Notes: a model not told the origin generated them from the letters alone. DNA of 64,000 nt from Cronobacter sakazakii (GCF_000982825.1 NZ_CP011047.1:2666001-2730000); one strand, 5' to 3'; shown: positions 24,229 through 32,966, counted from the stretch's first letter. Numbers and translations: made by a program.

Positions 24229-25140
24229 ATGACTTTACGCAATCTTGATGACCTGGCGGTATTTGTGCACGTCGTTGAGTGCCGGAGCTTTTCTGCGGCG
24301 GCGCGCGCCCTGCACCTGGCACCCAAGACCGTGAGCAAGCAGATAGCCCGGCTGGAGCAGGCGCTGGGCGCGACTCTGTTTGAGCGAAACACGCGCAACC
24401 TGCGCATCACCCATGAAGGGCGCGCTATTGCCGAGCGGGCGAAGGTCGCGCTGGGCGTACTGGAAGAAATGCAGGAAGTGGCGACGGGTGCCAGCCGCGA
24501 TCTGCGCGGCATTATCCGCCTGACCGCGCCCATGCCGTTTGGGCGTAAGTACGTGGCACCGGCCATCCAGGATTTCTGCCGCCTGCATCCTGGTGTCACT
24601 TTCGACCTGCGGCTCTCCGACCAGATGCAGGATCTGTATAGCGACGATCTGGACCTGGCTATCCGTATGGGTGAGCTGGCCGATTCGCGGCTGGTCGCGC
24701 TGCGTGTGGCCGACAACCGCCGTATCCTGGCGGCATCTCCTGATTATCTGAAAGCGCACGGGCAGCCTGCTCATCCGCAAGATCTGGCGCAGCATAACTG
24801 CCTGGTGTTCGCCTATCCGGGCCTGCAGCAAAGCATCTGGCCGCTGCGCAAAGGCCGCATGGAAAAAGCTGTCGCGGTGGGCGGCACGCTGTGCAGCGAC
24901 AGCGGCGACGTGCTTCACGCCTGGTGCCTTGCCGGGATGGGCATCTCGCTGCGAGAGACCTGGGATATACATGAAGAACTGCGTGACGGGCGGTTAGTAC
25001 GCGTTTTGCCGGAGTGGGAAGCGACCCCTTCCAGGATCAGCATCGTGCGGGCGCGGCGAGAACCCATTGCTCGCCGGTTGACGGTGTTCAGTGATTTTCT
25101 GCTGGAACGCTGGCGGGATGCGCCGTGGGATGCGCCCTGA
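24229..25140 (+). CDS. LysR family transcriptional regulator
   Basis: This 303-residue protein has an N-terminal winged helix-turn-helix (FVHVVECRSFSAAARALHLAPKTVSKQIARLE, about residues 11-42) and a substrate-binding domain from residue 90. The opening NLDDLAVFVHVVE and GIIRLTAPMPFGRKYVAPAI place it in the subgroup near DmlR/AaeR-type regulators. It is divergent from the MFS gene, which it probably controls. The effector is unknown. Confidence 0.88.
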   Translation: MTLRNLDDLAVFVHVVECRSFSAAARALHLAPKTVSKQIARLEQALGATLFERNTRNLRITHEGRAIAERAKVALGVLEEMQEVATGASRDLRGIIRLTAPMPFGRKYVAPAIQDFCRLHPGVTFDLRLSDQMQDLYSDDLDLAIRMGELADSRLVALRVADNRRILAASPDYLKAHGQPAHPQDLAQHNCLVFAYPGLQQSIWPLRKGRMEKAVAVGGTLCSDSGDVLHAWCLAGMGISLRETWDIHEELRDGRLVRVLPEWEATPSRISIVRARREPIARRLTVFSDFLLERWRDAPWDAP

Positions 25141-25494
25141 CAGGTTTTATGCCTCTTTGCTGCCTCAGACGTTAGCGATCAGTAAAGGGGCGTTCAGGCT
25201 GTCAAGATCGGTGAAATTCATGTGGCTCTCCGGTGATGAGGTGTCCGGTGAATCTATTGCACCTGGCAACACGTTCACAACCGAAAAACGGACGAGTATT
25301 TTTCGGTAAAGAGTAACTGATGGCCAGCAAGGTTTGCCTGCCCGACGTTCACGGCTCCCGCAGAAAGCGGGGAGCGGGCTGCTTATTTACGCGGTCACGT
25401 AAAAAACTTAACGCCACCCACCTGGAATCGGCGGCTCCAGGCGCTCGCCCGTGTGCGTATACTCAGTCTTTCAATTTCATCCAGGATACGCCTT
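25141..25494. other. Intergenic region with a possible gene stub
   Basis: These 354 bases separate the LysR and methyltransferase genes. They contain a hairpin-like CCGCAGAAAGCGGGGAGCGGG stretch near 25360 and, on the minus strand, an 18-codon ORF resembling the start of a PEP mutase/isocitrate lyase-type protein. No full-length gene is present. Confidence 0.5.
25165..25221 (-). pseudogene. Possible stub of an isocitrate lyase/PEP mutase family gene
   Basis: This ORF encodes only MNFTDLDSLNAPLLIANV and then TGA. Family members of the PEP mutase/isocitrate lyase superfamily typically start MNF..L......PLLIANVWD, so this looks like their first 18 residues ending where a tryptophan codon should be. 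GGAG lies 6 bases upstream. The match is short and could be chance. Confidence 0.35.
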
Positions 25495-26100
25495 ATGACT
25501 CATCCTTCCTCAAAGACCGTCGCGCATTTTTACCGCCACCATGCCCTGCAGTGGGACGAGATAAGACAGACGCGATTTGTTGAGCAGCCGTGGCTCGATG
25601 CCGTACTGGAGGGGCTGCAGGAGGGCGGTACCGTGCTCGATATCGGCTGCGGGTCAGGAAGCCCGGTAGGTACGTATATCGACAGCAAAGGGTTTGATAT
25701 CACCGGCATTGACGTAACGCCTGCGCTGGTTGCCCTTTGTCGGGAACGGCTGCCGCGCCACCGCTGGTTAACCGGTGATATGAGAACGCTGTCGCTTAGC
25801 GCGCGTTTTGATGCTCTGATTGCCTGGGACAGCTTTTTTCATCTCACGCGTGAAGATCAGCGCGCCATGTTTGCTATTTTTCAGCAGCACGCGAAGCCGA
25901 GCGCAAAATTACTTTTCAACAGCGGGCCGGAAAATGGCGAAGCGGTGGGAGAATTTCTGGGTGAGGCGTTATATCACGCGAGCCTGTCGCCGGAGGAATA
26001 CACGCAATTGCTGAATGCGCATGGCTTTGACGTTCTCACGTTTCGCCCGAATGACGCGGCGAGCGGGGGACGCACCGTCTGGCTGGCGCAAGCGCGCTGA
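25495..26100 (+). CDS. Class I SAM-dependent methyltransferase
   Basis: This 201-residue protein has SAM motif I VLDIGCGSGSPVG near residues 43-55, an acidic residue at the end of the next strand (ITGIDVTPALV) and the later segment DALIAWDSFFHL. AGGA lies 8 bases before this ATG; the open frame extends upstream, but that part is unlike the family. The substrate is unknown. It is an isolated gene between LysR and yedK. Confidence 0.85.
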   Translation: MTHPSSKTVAHFYRHHALQWDEIRQTRFVEQPWLDAVLEGLQEGGTVLDIGCGSGSPVGTYIDSKGFDITGIDVTPALVALCRERLPRHRWLTGDMRTLSLSARFDALIAWDSFFHLTREDQRAMFAIFQQHAKPSAKLLFNSGPENGEAVGEFLGEALYHASLSPEEYTQLLNAHGFDVLTFRPNDAASGGRTVWLAQAR

Positions 26101-26115
26101 GCTTATTGACGCCGC

Positions 26116-26133
26116 GGCCCGTCTCGACGGGCC
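26116..26133. terminator. Hairpin after the methyltransferase gene
   Basis: The perfect 7-bp stem GGCCCGT/ACGGGCC with a 4-base loop lies 15 bases after the stop codon. It is followed by ATATTAT rather than a T-run, so termination may be weak. Confidence 0.45.
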
Positions 26134-26146
26134 ATATTATCCGGCA

Positions 26147-26221
26147 TTACAGCCAGCCCATATAATCGGCGCACCAGACGACAACTGCCACTATCACTAA
26201 AATCATCGTTGTTTTGCGCAT
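26147..26221 (-). CDS. 24-residue small membrane protein (YoaJ-like)
   Basis: The ORF encodes a 24-residue peptide beginning MRKTTMILVIVAVVVW and ending DYMGWL: a short basic start and one hydrophobic helix. Length, the MxKTT start and the GW ending resemble E. coli YoaJ. A weak AGAGAA precedes the ATG. It is too short for most gene finders. Function is unknown; orthology with YoaJ is only suggestive. Confidence 0.55.
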   Translation of the reverse strand: MRKTTMILVIVAVVVWCADYMGWL

Positions 26222-26292
26222 CGTATACGTTCTCTGATTAAGTTCTTTCTTAACATCATGCCCGTAATACGAAAGATTATCTAATAACAGCG

Positions 26293-26976
26293 TCACACGA
26301 CAGGGTTATCAACAGGGGCGAGCAGGTCCGGGCTCTGGTTTCTGATATTCCCTACCGCGCGATCCACCGGGTGCCAGATAAACGCGTCAGGCCCGAGCGC
26401 GCCGTCGTGCGCGAGCGTTTCTGCGCGCTTGTCTGAGGTCTCCGGGCTAAGCCAGGCAAGCGCGGCCTCCGCCGTCAGCGCCACCGGACGGCGGTCGTGG
26501 ATGTCGACAAGCCCTTTGTCCGCCGCCGCGGTGACAATCACAAACCCTTCCCGGTCGTCGCCATGCTCAAACGGCGCTTTGCCGATGGCGGCGAAAAACA
26601 GCGGCTCGCCATCAGCGCGGTGAATGAAATAAGGCTGCTTTTTATCGCCTTCGCGTTTCCATTCATACCAGCCGTCGGCAAAGACAATCGCGCGCCCGTG
26701 TTGCCACAGCGGCTTAAACATCCGGCTGGTGGCGGCGGTTTCCACGCGCGCGTTAATCAGCGGCGTTTTATGCCACCACGCTGGCGCATAGCCCCAGTGA
26801 ACAGGGTCGAGATGCAACACATCATCGCGCTGGCTCAGTAACAGCACGCGGGTGCCGGGCGCGACGTTATAGCGCGCCAGCGGCTCCGGGTCGAAAGCGA
26901 TATCGCGCTCCGTCGTTTCATCAAGCGCCGCGAGGTACGCTTCACGGCTTAAGGTCTGGACAAATCTGCCGCACAT
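26293..26976 (-). CDS. yedK: SRAP-domain abasic-site processing protein YedK (HMCES family)
   Basis: This 227-residue protein has all known active-site residues: catalytic Cys2 (MCGRF), Asn75 (INARVET), Glu105 (DGWYEW) and His160 (DIHDRRP). YedK forms a thiazolidine DNA-protein crosslink with abasic sites in single-stranded DNA and so shields them during replication. Residue spacing is the same as in E. coli. It is a single gene. Confidence 0.96.
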   Translation of the reverse strand: MCGRFVQTLSREAYLAALDETTERDIAFDPEPLARYNVAPGTRVLLLSQRDDVLHLDPVHWGYAPAWWHKTPLINARVETAATSRMFKPLWQHGRAIVFADGWYEWKREGDKKQPYFIHRADGEPLFFAAIGKAPFEHGDDREGFVIVTAAADKGLVDIHDRRPVALTAEAALAWLSPETSDKRAETLAHDGALGPDAFIWHPVDRAVGNIRNQSPDLLAPVDNPVV

Positions 26977-27055
26977 AGCAGGCTCCGGTTAACAGGCTTT
27001 TACCGAAGTATAGGGCAGGAACCGCGCGCCCTCCCGGCGGGGAGGGCGCTGAGGG

Positions 27056-27289
27056 TTATTTCTGAATGAGATAACGGATGGTGGGGCCATCCTGCTGGAT
27101 ATCCAGCACTGTATAGCCGTGGTTGCGGGCATCCAGCGGAATGTTATTAATCGACTGCGGGCAGTCGCTGATGACTTCCAGGATCTCGCCCTTTTTCAGC
27201 TGCGGCAGCGCTTCGAGCGTGGCGACCGCCGGGTAAGGGCAGGGCTCGCCGGACATATCCAGGCGATAATCAGGGGTAATGGCGTTCAT
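27056..27289 (-). CDS. yedF: TusA-like sulfurtransferase YedF
   Basis: This 77-residue protein of the SirA/TusA/YedF family has the CPxP motif (GEPCPYPAVATLE, Cys near residue 17) and the ending GPTIRYLIQK found in E. coli. Such proteins carry persulfide sulfur (or selenium). The start overlaps the yedE stop by 4 bases, so the two are translated together and probably handle an imported sulfur compound. Confidence 0.95.
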   Translation of the reverse strand: MNAITPDYRLDMSGEPCPYPAVATLEALPQLKKGEILEVISDCPQSINNIPLDARNHGYTVLDIQQDGPTIRYLIQK

Positions 27290-28503
27290 GCGCCCTCCTT
27301 AATAGCCGCAGCGGTGGCGGCAGGTTTCTGACGGCGGAAAAAGCGTTTCTCCTGCGCGATGACCAGCATCAGCGCGGCGAAAAGCAGCAGATACGTCACC
27401 AGCAGTCCGCCGAGTGGCCCGAATGTATTCAGCAGATTGATTTTGTCCCAGCTGGTCGCAAGCGACGGCGCAAGGTCATCCCAGAAATACGCCAGCACGG
27501 TGGAGCCAATCACGTTGCCAAGCCCCACCCACCAGTAGTGCACCTGGCCTTCCACGGCGCGATACATCCAGCCGGTTTCACAGCCGCCGGCCAGCACAAT
27601 ACCGAAGCCGAACAGCAGCCCGCCGAGCACCGCGTTCGGGCCAGCCCACATGATTTTCGGCTCGGCACCCAACTGGACATAGCTGAAGATGCCGATGGCG
27701 CTCACCGCCATCCCAAAAATAATCGCTTTAGCCATATGGGTGCGGCCGGTTATCCACATATCGCGAAACGCGGAGGTAAAGCAGATCTGCGCGCGTTCGA
27801 TAAGCAGGCCGAAACCGACGCCGAACAGCATCGCGAGGCCCAGTTTCGGCGCGTTCATGGCCGTGAGCAGTGCCCAGCCAATCATGCCCGCAAACACCAG
27901 CATCCCGATGCGAAAACGGCGCTTCGCCTGGTCAGGCTTTTGCGTCAGCGGCGCGGCGGCGCTCACTTTCTGCATTTTTACCGGAATACGAAACAGCGGC
28001 AGCAGGGTAAAACGCGCGCCGAACCACGAGCCGATGGCTGTCGCCAGCGCGAAAAACCAGGCGTGCAACGAGAACTGCGGAATGCCGGTAAAAAACGCCG
28101 CCAGGTTGCAGCCCATCGCCAGACGCGCGCCGAAGCCCGCGATGATGCCGCCCGCGACCGCCTGAATAATGCGGATGCGATGCTGTGGCATACGCAACTT
28201 CACATTGTTGGCCCACAGCGCCGCCGCGAAGCAGCCGCCGAACATCCCGATAATCATCATCCCGTCGATGCGGGTCAGCGGGGTGCCTTCGAGATGAATC
28301 AGCTTGTAGTAGCCCCAGTTTTCAGCGTGAACGCCGAAGAGCTGTAAGAGTTGTCCGCCCCAGCGGGTGAATTCGCCGGTAACGGCCCAGAAGGTGCCGG
28401 TGATGCCGAAATAGTAAGTGGAGAGGATGCCTGCGGCGATTACGGCGGGCAGCGGGGCCCAGAAACGAACAAGATATTGCTGTTTAAAGTCGTGCCATGA
28501 CAT
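27286..28503 (-). CDS. yedE: YeeE/YedE family membrane transporter YedE
   Basis: This 405-residue polytopic membrane protein of the YeeE/YedE (TsuA-type) family has duplicated pore motifs with conserved cysteines, visible as GFGARLAMGCNLAAFF and GIVLAGGCETGWMYRA. Relatives import thiosulfate; YedE has also been linked with selenium metabolism. It forms an operon with yedF through a 4-base overlap. Confidence 0.93.
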   Translation of the reverse strand: MSWHDFKQQYLVRFWAPLPAVIAAGILSTYYFGITGTFWAVTGEFTRWGGQLLQLFGVHAENWGYYKLIHLEGTPLTRIDGMMIIGMFGGCFAAALWANNVKLRMPQHRIRIIQAVAGGIIAGFGARLAMGCNLAAFFTGIPQFSLHAWFFALATAIGSWFGARFTLLPLFRIPVKMQKVSAAAPLTQKPDQAKRRFRIGMLVFAGMIGWALLTAMNAPKLGLAMLFGVGFGLLIERAQICFTSAFRDMWITGRTHMAKAIIFGMAVSAIGIFSYVQLGAEPKIMWAGPNAVLGGLLFGFGIVLAGGCETGWMYRAVEGQVHYWWVGLGNVIGSTVLAYFWDDLAPSLATSWDKINLLNTFGPLGGLLVTYLLLFAALMLVIAQEKRFFRRQKPAATAAAIKEGA

Positions 28504-28706
28504 GAATTTTAGCCTCTGAACTCAGACGGAACTAAAAGGCGCTGCGAGCGCGCCAAAAGAAGCCCGCATCTTACGCCGCTGGCGGTTTTCGCACAGCAAA
28601 AATTCGGCAAAAGTGAATCTGGATCAATTCCCGCGCCGCCGCGTTGGGGTGGAAGCGTTAACGCTTTAATGCCACAATCTTTTTTTCTTCACGGGCAGGA
28701 CAAACG

Positions 28707-29120
28707 ATGAAAAAAATCGCGCTGGGATTGATGATGCTGGGGCTGAGCGGATGCGTTCAGGTGGAGAATTATAACGAGGTGGTGAAAACGCCGCCGCCTG
28801 CGGGGATGGCGGGGTACTGGCAGTCGAAAGGGCCGCAAAGCGAGCTGGTAAGCCCGGAGGCGATCGCGAGCCTGGTGGTGACGCCTGCAGGCGATACGCT
28901 TGACTGCCGTCAGTGGCAGCGGGTGATTGCGCTGCCAGGGAAGCTGATGCGTCGCGATGATACCCTTTATAACGTGACCAATAAGCTTGAGGTTTATAAG
29001 TTGTCGCGCGAGGGCGATACGCTGGATTACGCCGGGATGACGCTTGAGCGCGTGGACCGTCCGACGACCGAGTGCGCGGATTTCCTTACCAAAAATCCGC
29101 TGGATACGCCGCTGCCGTAA
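28707..29120 (+). CDS. yedD: Lipoprotein YedD
   Basis: This 137-residue protein has a lipobox LGLSGC with the lipidated cysteine at residue 16. The mature part (GMAGYWQSKGPQSELVSPEAIASLVVT, ending in two Cys-containing segments DCRQW and TECADF) matches enterobacterial YedD. Position +2 is valine, compatible with outer-membrane sorting. The function is unknown. It lies between yedE and the fliT end as in E. coli. Confidence 0.92.
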   Translation: MKKIALGLMMLGLSGCVQVENYNEVVKTPPPAGMAGYWQSKGPQSELVSPEAIASLVVTPAGDTLDCRQWQRVIALPGKLMRRDDTLYNVTNKLEVYKLSREGDTLDYAGMTLERVDRPTTECADFLTKNPLDTPLP

Positions 29121-29464
29121 CCGTGCGTTGGCAGTGAAAGTGAGCCTGGCGCGTATTAGTGCGCCAGGCTTTTTTATGGGCGTCTGGCGGCGGGTGCGCT
29201 TCGCTTACCCGCCCTACGTCAGGGTTGGGTCTGGATTTATAAATGGCGGGTGCGCTACGCTTACCCGCCCTACGGGCCGGAATGTCTTTTGTAGGGTGGG
29301 TAAGCGTAGCGCACCCACCACCAGGCCAAACCCCGCCAAAGGCCAAACCCCCACCACCAGGCCGCACACCCTGCTTCCCACATCACACTGAAATATTCAT
29401 ATTCCCGGACGGGAGAAAAGCGCAGGGCCGCGGCGTTAACACCACGGCCCTGAATGACAGGAAA
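29121..29464. other. Intergenic region with dispersed repeats
   Basis: These 344 bases between yedD and fliT hold three copies of a REP-like repeat and short CCAGGCCAAACCC-type direct repeats near 29320-29365. A TGGCGCGTATTAGTGCGCCA hairpin near 29146-29165, followed by GGCTTTTTTAT, is a likely yedD terminator. No gene is apparent. Confidence 0.6.
29189..29319. repeat. Three-copy REP-like element (two direct, one inverted)
   Basis: A 29-base unit beginning GGCGGGTGCGC and ending TACCCGCCCTAC occurs at 29189-29217 and 29245-29273, and inverted at 29291-29319. Each unit has a partial dyad (GGCGGGT...ACCCGCC). The second and third copies can fold on each other, a BIME-like arrangement. Confidence 0.8.
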
Positions 29465-29827
29465 TTATTGATTGAAATCGTTTGGCATTAACACATTGCC
29501 AGAAAGCTTACCGTAGGCGGATACCAGCGATTTCTGATTGCCGTTCTGCTCAATCAGTAAGCGTAATTCTTCCATCCGCGCCTGAAGCTTGATTTTCAGC
29601 GCCGCTTCGTTGGCCAGCACCTTCGTCAGCAGCTCACGTGCTTTTTCCTGAAACACGCTGTTATCCGGCTCGATTGGGTTGCGGGCAATCGCTTCCACCA
29701 GGGTAACGTACTTTACTTCCTGTTCAATCAGCTCATCCCACTGTCCTGAGTTCGCCAGGCTGAGCATGGTATTACTAAGCGCGTACAGCGCCTGCCAGTT
29801 GTTTAGGGATGAGATGAAATCATTCAT
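29465..29827 (-). CDS. fliT: Flagellar export chaperone FliT
   Basis: This 120-residue helical protein binds the FliD cap before export and, in Salmonella, inhibits FlhDC. Size, position and the segment LSNTMLSLANSGQWDELIEQEVKYV agree with E. coli FliT. The start shares one base with the fliS stop (TGATG). It ends the fliDST group. Confidence 0.94.
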   Translation of the reverse strand: MNDFISSLNNWQALYALSNTMLSLANSGQWDELIEQEVKYVTLVEAIARNPIEPDNSVFQEKARELLTKVLANEAALKIKLQARMEELRLLIEQNGNQKSLVSAYGKLSGNVLMPNDFNQ

Positions 29828-30237
29828 CAGAACGTTTCCTGCGCGAGAGTGGTGCCGGGACCAATCTGCTTCCAGGCGTCAGCAATATTGGTCATCAGGG
29901 TTTCAACTTCATTGATGGCATCAACATCGTTACGCAGGTTCGCATGCAGTAAACGTCGCACCATGTATTCATAAAGCGAGGCCAGGTTACGCGGCAAATC
30001 GCCGCCAATATCCATATTCAGGCCAGCTTTAAGTCCGTTATCGATAATGTTAATGGCTTTAGTCAGCGCCTGACCTTTTGCCACCGTGTCGCCCTGTTCA
30101 ATAAACAGGCGCGCGCGGACAAGGGCACTGAGTGCCCCGTCAAATAACATTACGACCAGCTGGTGTGGGCTTGCGCTCATTACCGCACTTTCCAGGCCCA
30201 CCTGCTGATAGGCCTGAACACCAGAGCTATTGTACAT
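29827..30237 (-). CDS. fliS: Flagellar export chaperone FliS
   Basis: This 136-residue four-helix protein binds the flagellin C-terminus and prevents premature polymerisation. It begins MYNSSGVQAYQQVGLESAVM and includes MLFDGALSALVRARLFIEQGD, both family hallmarks. It lies 9 bases after fliD and directly before fliT. Confidence 0.97.
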   Translation of the reverse strand: MYNSSGVQAYQQVGLESAVMSASPHQLVVMLFDGALSALVRARLFIEQGDTVAKGQALTKAINIIDNGLKAGLNMDIGGDLPRNLASLYEYMVRRLLHANLRNDVDAINEVETLMTNIADAWKQIGPGTTLAQETF

Positions 30238-30246
30238 ATCCGTTCC

Positions 30247-31677
30247 TTAACTGCTTGAAGAGGAGAACTGTTTAGTCAGGTACGTTGAGGTGCTGTTCAG
30301 TTTGTTTACCAGGGAATCCAGGTTGCTAAACTGTGACTTATAACGCGCCATGGTGGCTTCAATAGAAGCTTCCATCGCGGTATAGCGCTTATCCAGCGAT
30401 TTCAGCGTGTCGTTAATACTGTCTTTCGCATTCTGAATAACGCCTTCTTTGCCGGTGGTGGTGCTCAGCATGGAGGTCAGGGTGTTATTCATCTGCATGG
30501 CCATACCGGTCGCTTTACCGTCGCCCACGAAGTACGCCTGAACGGCGTCCGGGTTTTCGGTCAGCGCTTTAGTCAGTTTCGCATCGTCAACTTTCAGCAC
30601 GCCAGCGGCGCCGTCGGCAGCCAGAACCGGGTCCTGTGTGATGCCGAGCTGTGCCATGATAGCGATACTGCCGCTCTGCACCTGGGTCAGCGTGCTGCGC
30701 AGCTGAGACTGGATGGAACGTACGTTACTGTCGCCGATCAGCGCGCCGTTGCTTGAAGACTGAGTATCGCCTTTATCTACTTTGACGTACTTGGTCACAG
30801 AAGCAATGGTGGACTGCAGCGCGTTATACGCAGTGACCCAGTCGGTCACGGCCTTTTTGTTGGCGTCGGTCGCACGGGTCACGGAGAGCGTTTCGTTAGC
30901 GGTGCTCTGCGCTTTCAGCGTCAGCGTGGTGCCCGGCAGCGCGTCAGAAATCACGTTGGTGGAACGTTCGATTTCGATATCGTTCACCACCACTTTGGCG
31001 TTCTGAGAGGCCGTCTGGATGGAGAGCGCACCGGTTTTGGTGCTGGAATCGAAGCCGATAATCCCCTGCAGGGTATCGTCGCCGGTGACCGTGACGGTCA
31101 TGTCATTGCTGGTACCGGTGGTTTTGGAGGTCAGCATCAGGCGGAAATCGCCGTCAGACGCCTTAATCACGCTTGCGGAAACATTGCCGCCCGCTTTGTT
31201 AATCGCTTTTGCGATGCCGTTCAGCGAGGTATCGCCATCAGCCAGAGAAACGGTCAGCGGTTTGGACGTGCCCAGCTGGCTGATGGTGACGGTACGGGTG
31301 GTGCCCGTGGTGGCGCCCAACTGCGTGGTGCTGCTGGCGATAGAGCCAGAAGTCAGTACCTGCGCTTTCGCCATCTGTTTTACGTTGACGGTGTAATCAC
31401 CGGTCATCGCATCGCTGGTGGTGGTCGCCGCAAACGCGGTATTGGTGCTACTGACCGAGGTTGAGTTCCATGTTGCGGTTTTACCGAGCGCAGCCGTCGC
31501 GGTCTGCAGGCTCTGCAGAGAACTTTGCAGCTTGCTGTAGGCGCTCAACTGCGTGTTATACGTCGACTGCTGTTTGGTAATAACCGTCAGTTTGGTTTGT
31601 TCTGCCGCTTCCAGCTTGTCATACAGATCGGCAAGCCCAAGATTCGAGCCTACCCCGAGATTACTGATTGTAGCCAT
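30247..31677 (-). CDS. fliD: Flagellar filament capping protein FliD
   Basis: This 476-residue hook-associated protein 2 forms the pentameric filament cap. The N-terminus MATISNLGVGSNLGLADLYD matches the FliD_N domain and the C-terminal coiled coil ends NKLNSTSTYLTKQF. The start at 31677 is chosen by homology; the open frame continues 19 codons upstream into the promoter. It is transcribed from a clear sigma-28 promoter. Confidence 0.97.
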   Translation of the reverse strand: MATISNLGVGSNLGLADLYDKLEAAEQTKLTVITKQQSTYNTQLSAYSKLQSSLQSLQTATAALGKTATWNSTSVSSTNTAFAATTTSDAMTGDYTVNVKQMAKAQVLTSGSIASSTTQLGATTGTTRTVTISQLGTSKPLTVSLADGDTSLNGIAKAINKAGGNVSASVIKASDGDFRLMLTSKTTGTSNDMTVTVTGDDTLQGIIGFDSSTKTGALSIQTASQNAKVVVNDIEIERSTNVISDALPGTTLTLKAQSTANETLSVTRATDANKKAVTDWVTAYNALQSTIASVTKYVKVDKGDTQSSSNGALIGDSNVRSIQSQLRSTLTQVQSGSIAIMAQLGITQDPVLAADGAAGVLKVDDAKLTKALTENPDAVQAYFVGDGKATGMAMQMNNTLTSMLSTTTGKEGVIQNAKDSINDTLKSLDKRYTAMEASIEATMARYKSQFSNLDSLVNKLNSTSTYLTKQFSSSSS

Positions 31678-31714
31678 GCGTGATTTCCTTGAAGTCGATG
31701 GTCGTTTCAGTCTC

Positions 31715-31741
31715 TTATCGGCGACGCAAAGCAAAAGTTTA
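31715..31741 (-). promoter_or_regulatory. Sigma-28 (FliA) promoter of fliD
   Basis: The minus strand carries TAAA (31738-31741), exactly 15 bases, then GCCGATAA (31715-31722). This equals the sigma-28 consensus. It lies 38 bases upstream of the fliD start. Confidence 0.92.
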
Positions 31742-32013
31742 CTCCCGGCGGCAAAAAAATAATCCCTGGAATAGATGATGCAGACGCAGGCTATTGAGCC
31801 GATAGCCTGCCTTAAGTGAAATATTCCCCTTCTTTATATGTCTGCAAAAGAGTCAGAAAAAAATGACCAACCCGCATTAATAATAAGGGAATGGCAGCCA
31901 GAATTTATTTATACAATACATAAGAAAAATCTTAGTTCTGAGACTTATAAAAAGACATTAAATAAAACAATTATTTTAAAAACAATCACATGTAAATTTT
32001 TTGAGTTTGTTTC

Positions 32014-32040
32014 TAAAGTCTTTTTAAGAAGCGTCGATAA
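32014..32040 (+). promoter_or_regulatory. Sigma-28 (FliA) promoter of fliC
   Basis: TAAA (32014-32017), 15 bases, then GTCGATAA (32033-32040), which is one mismatch from consensus GCCGATAA. The expected start site near 32047 leaves a leader of about 65 bases before fliC. Confidence 0.85.
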
Positions 32041-32112
32041 CCTTGATGACGGTGAGAGACGCCGTGAGTGTTAGGCACCGAACCTAAACCCAATTTTTGA
32101 AGGAATTAAATT

Positions 32113-32949
32113 ATGTCAGTTATCAATACTAACCTTTTGTCCCTGACCACTCAGAACAACCTGAACAAATCTCAGTCTGCTCTGGGCACTGCTATCGAGC
32201 GTCTGTCCTCTGGTCTGCGTATCAACAGCGCGAAAGATGACGCTGCTGGCCAGGCGATTGCTAACCGTATGACCTCTCAGGTTAAAGGTATGACCCAGGC
32301 TGCTCGTAACGCAAACGACGGCATCTCCCTGGTTCAGACCGCTGAAGGTAACCTGAACGAAATCAACACCAACTTACAGCGTATCCGTGAGCTGGCTGTT
32401 CAGGCTGCAAACGACACCAACGGTTCCAGCGACCTGACTTCTGTAAACACTGAAATCACTCAGCGTCTGGCAGAAATCGACCGTATCGCTGGTGGTGCTA
32501 ACTTCAACGGTAAAAAACTGCTGGATGGCTCTGTTACTTCTTCTCTGAACATTCAGGTTGGTGCAGGTGTTTCTGCTAACGATACTATCGGTATCGGCAG
32601 CAATGCCCTGATCAACGCGACTTCTGGTAGCCTGGATACTAACCTGAAGACTACTATCTCTGATAACGCCTCTGCTAAATCAGTAATTTCTGCTGCTGAC
32701 GCTGCTATCGCTAAAATTGATGGTGCTCGTTCTAACATGGGTGCGATTCAGAACCGTTTTGAATCTACCATCAACAACCTGAACAACTCTATCAACAACC
32801 TGTCTGCGGCACAGTCCCGTATTCAGGACGCTGACTACGCGACCGAAGTTTCTAACATGTCTCGCGCTCAGATCCTGCAACAGGCTGGTACTTCTGTACT
32901 GTCTCAGGCAAACCAGGTTCCGCAGTCCATGCTGTCCCTGCTGCGTTAA
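32113..32949 (+). CDS. fliC: Flagellin FliC (short form)
   Basis: This 278-residue flagellin has conserved D0/D1 ends, with N-terminal MSVINTNLLSLTTQNNLNKS, LSSGLRINSAKDDAAGQAIA and C-terminal AQILQQAGTSVLSQANQVPQ. The middle is reduced to about 75 residues, compared with about 300 in E. coli K-12, so the D2/D3 surface domains are essentially absent. Codon use (CTG, CGT, GGT, AAC) is that of a highly expressed gene. The exposed middle (residues 140-215) is rich in Ser/Thr, which suits O-glycosylation by the genes downstream. AAGGAATT precedes the ATG. Confidence 0.98.
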   Translation: MSVINTNLLSLTTQNNLNKSQSALGTAIERLSSGLRINSAKDDAAGQAIANRMTSQVKGMTQAARNANDGISLVQTAEGNLNEINTNLQRIRELAVQAANDTNGSSDLTSVNTEITQRLAEIDRIAGGANFNGKKLLDGSVTSSLNIQVGAGVSANDTIGIGSNALINATSGSLDTNLKTTISDNASAKSVISAADAAIAKIDGARSNMGAIQNRFESTINNLNNSINNLSAAQSRIQDADYATEVSNMSRAQILQQAGTSVLSQANQVPQSMLSLLR

Positions 32950-32966
32950 TAGACGCTCAAGCTTTC

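Larger units (their letters stand above)
31678..32112. other. fliD-fliC divergent region
   Basis: These 435 bases hold the two sigma-28 promoters. A palindrome GCAGGCTAT/ATAGCCTGC with a 7-base loop is at 31786-31810. A strongly AT-rich block (31830-32010) may attract H-NS. No ORF with support was found. Confidence 0.6.
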
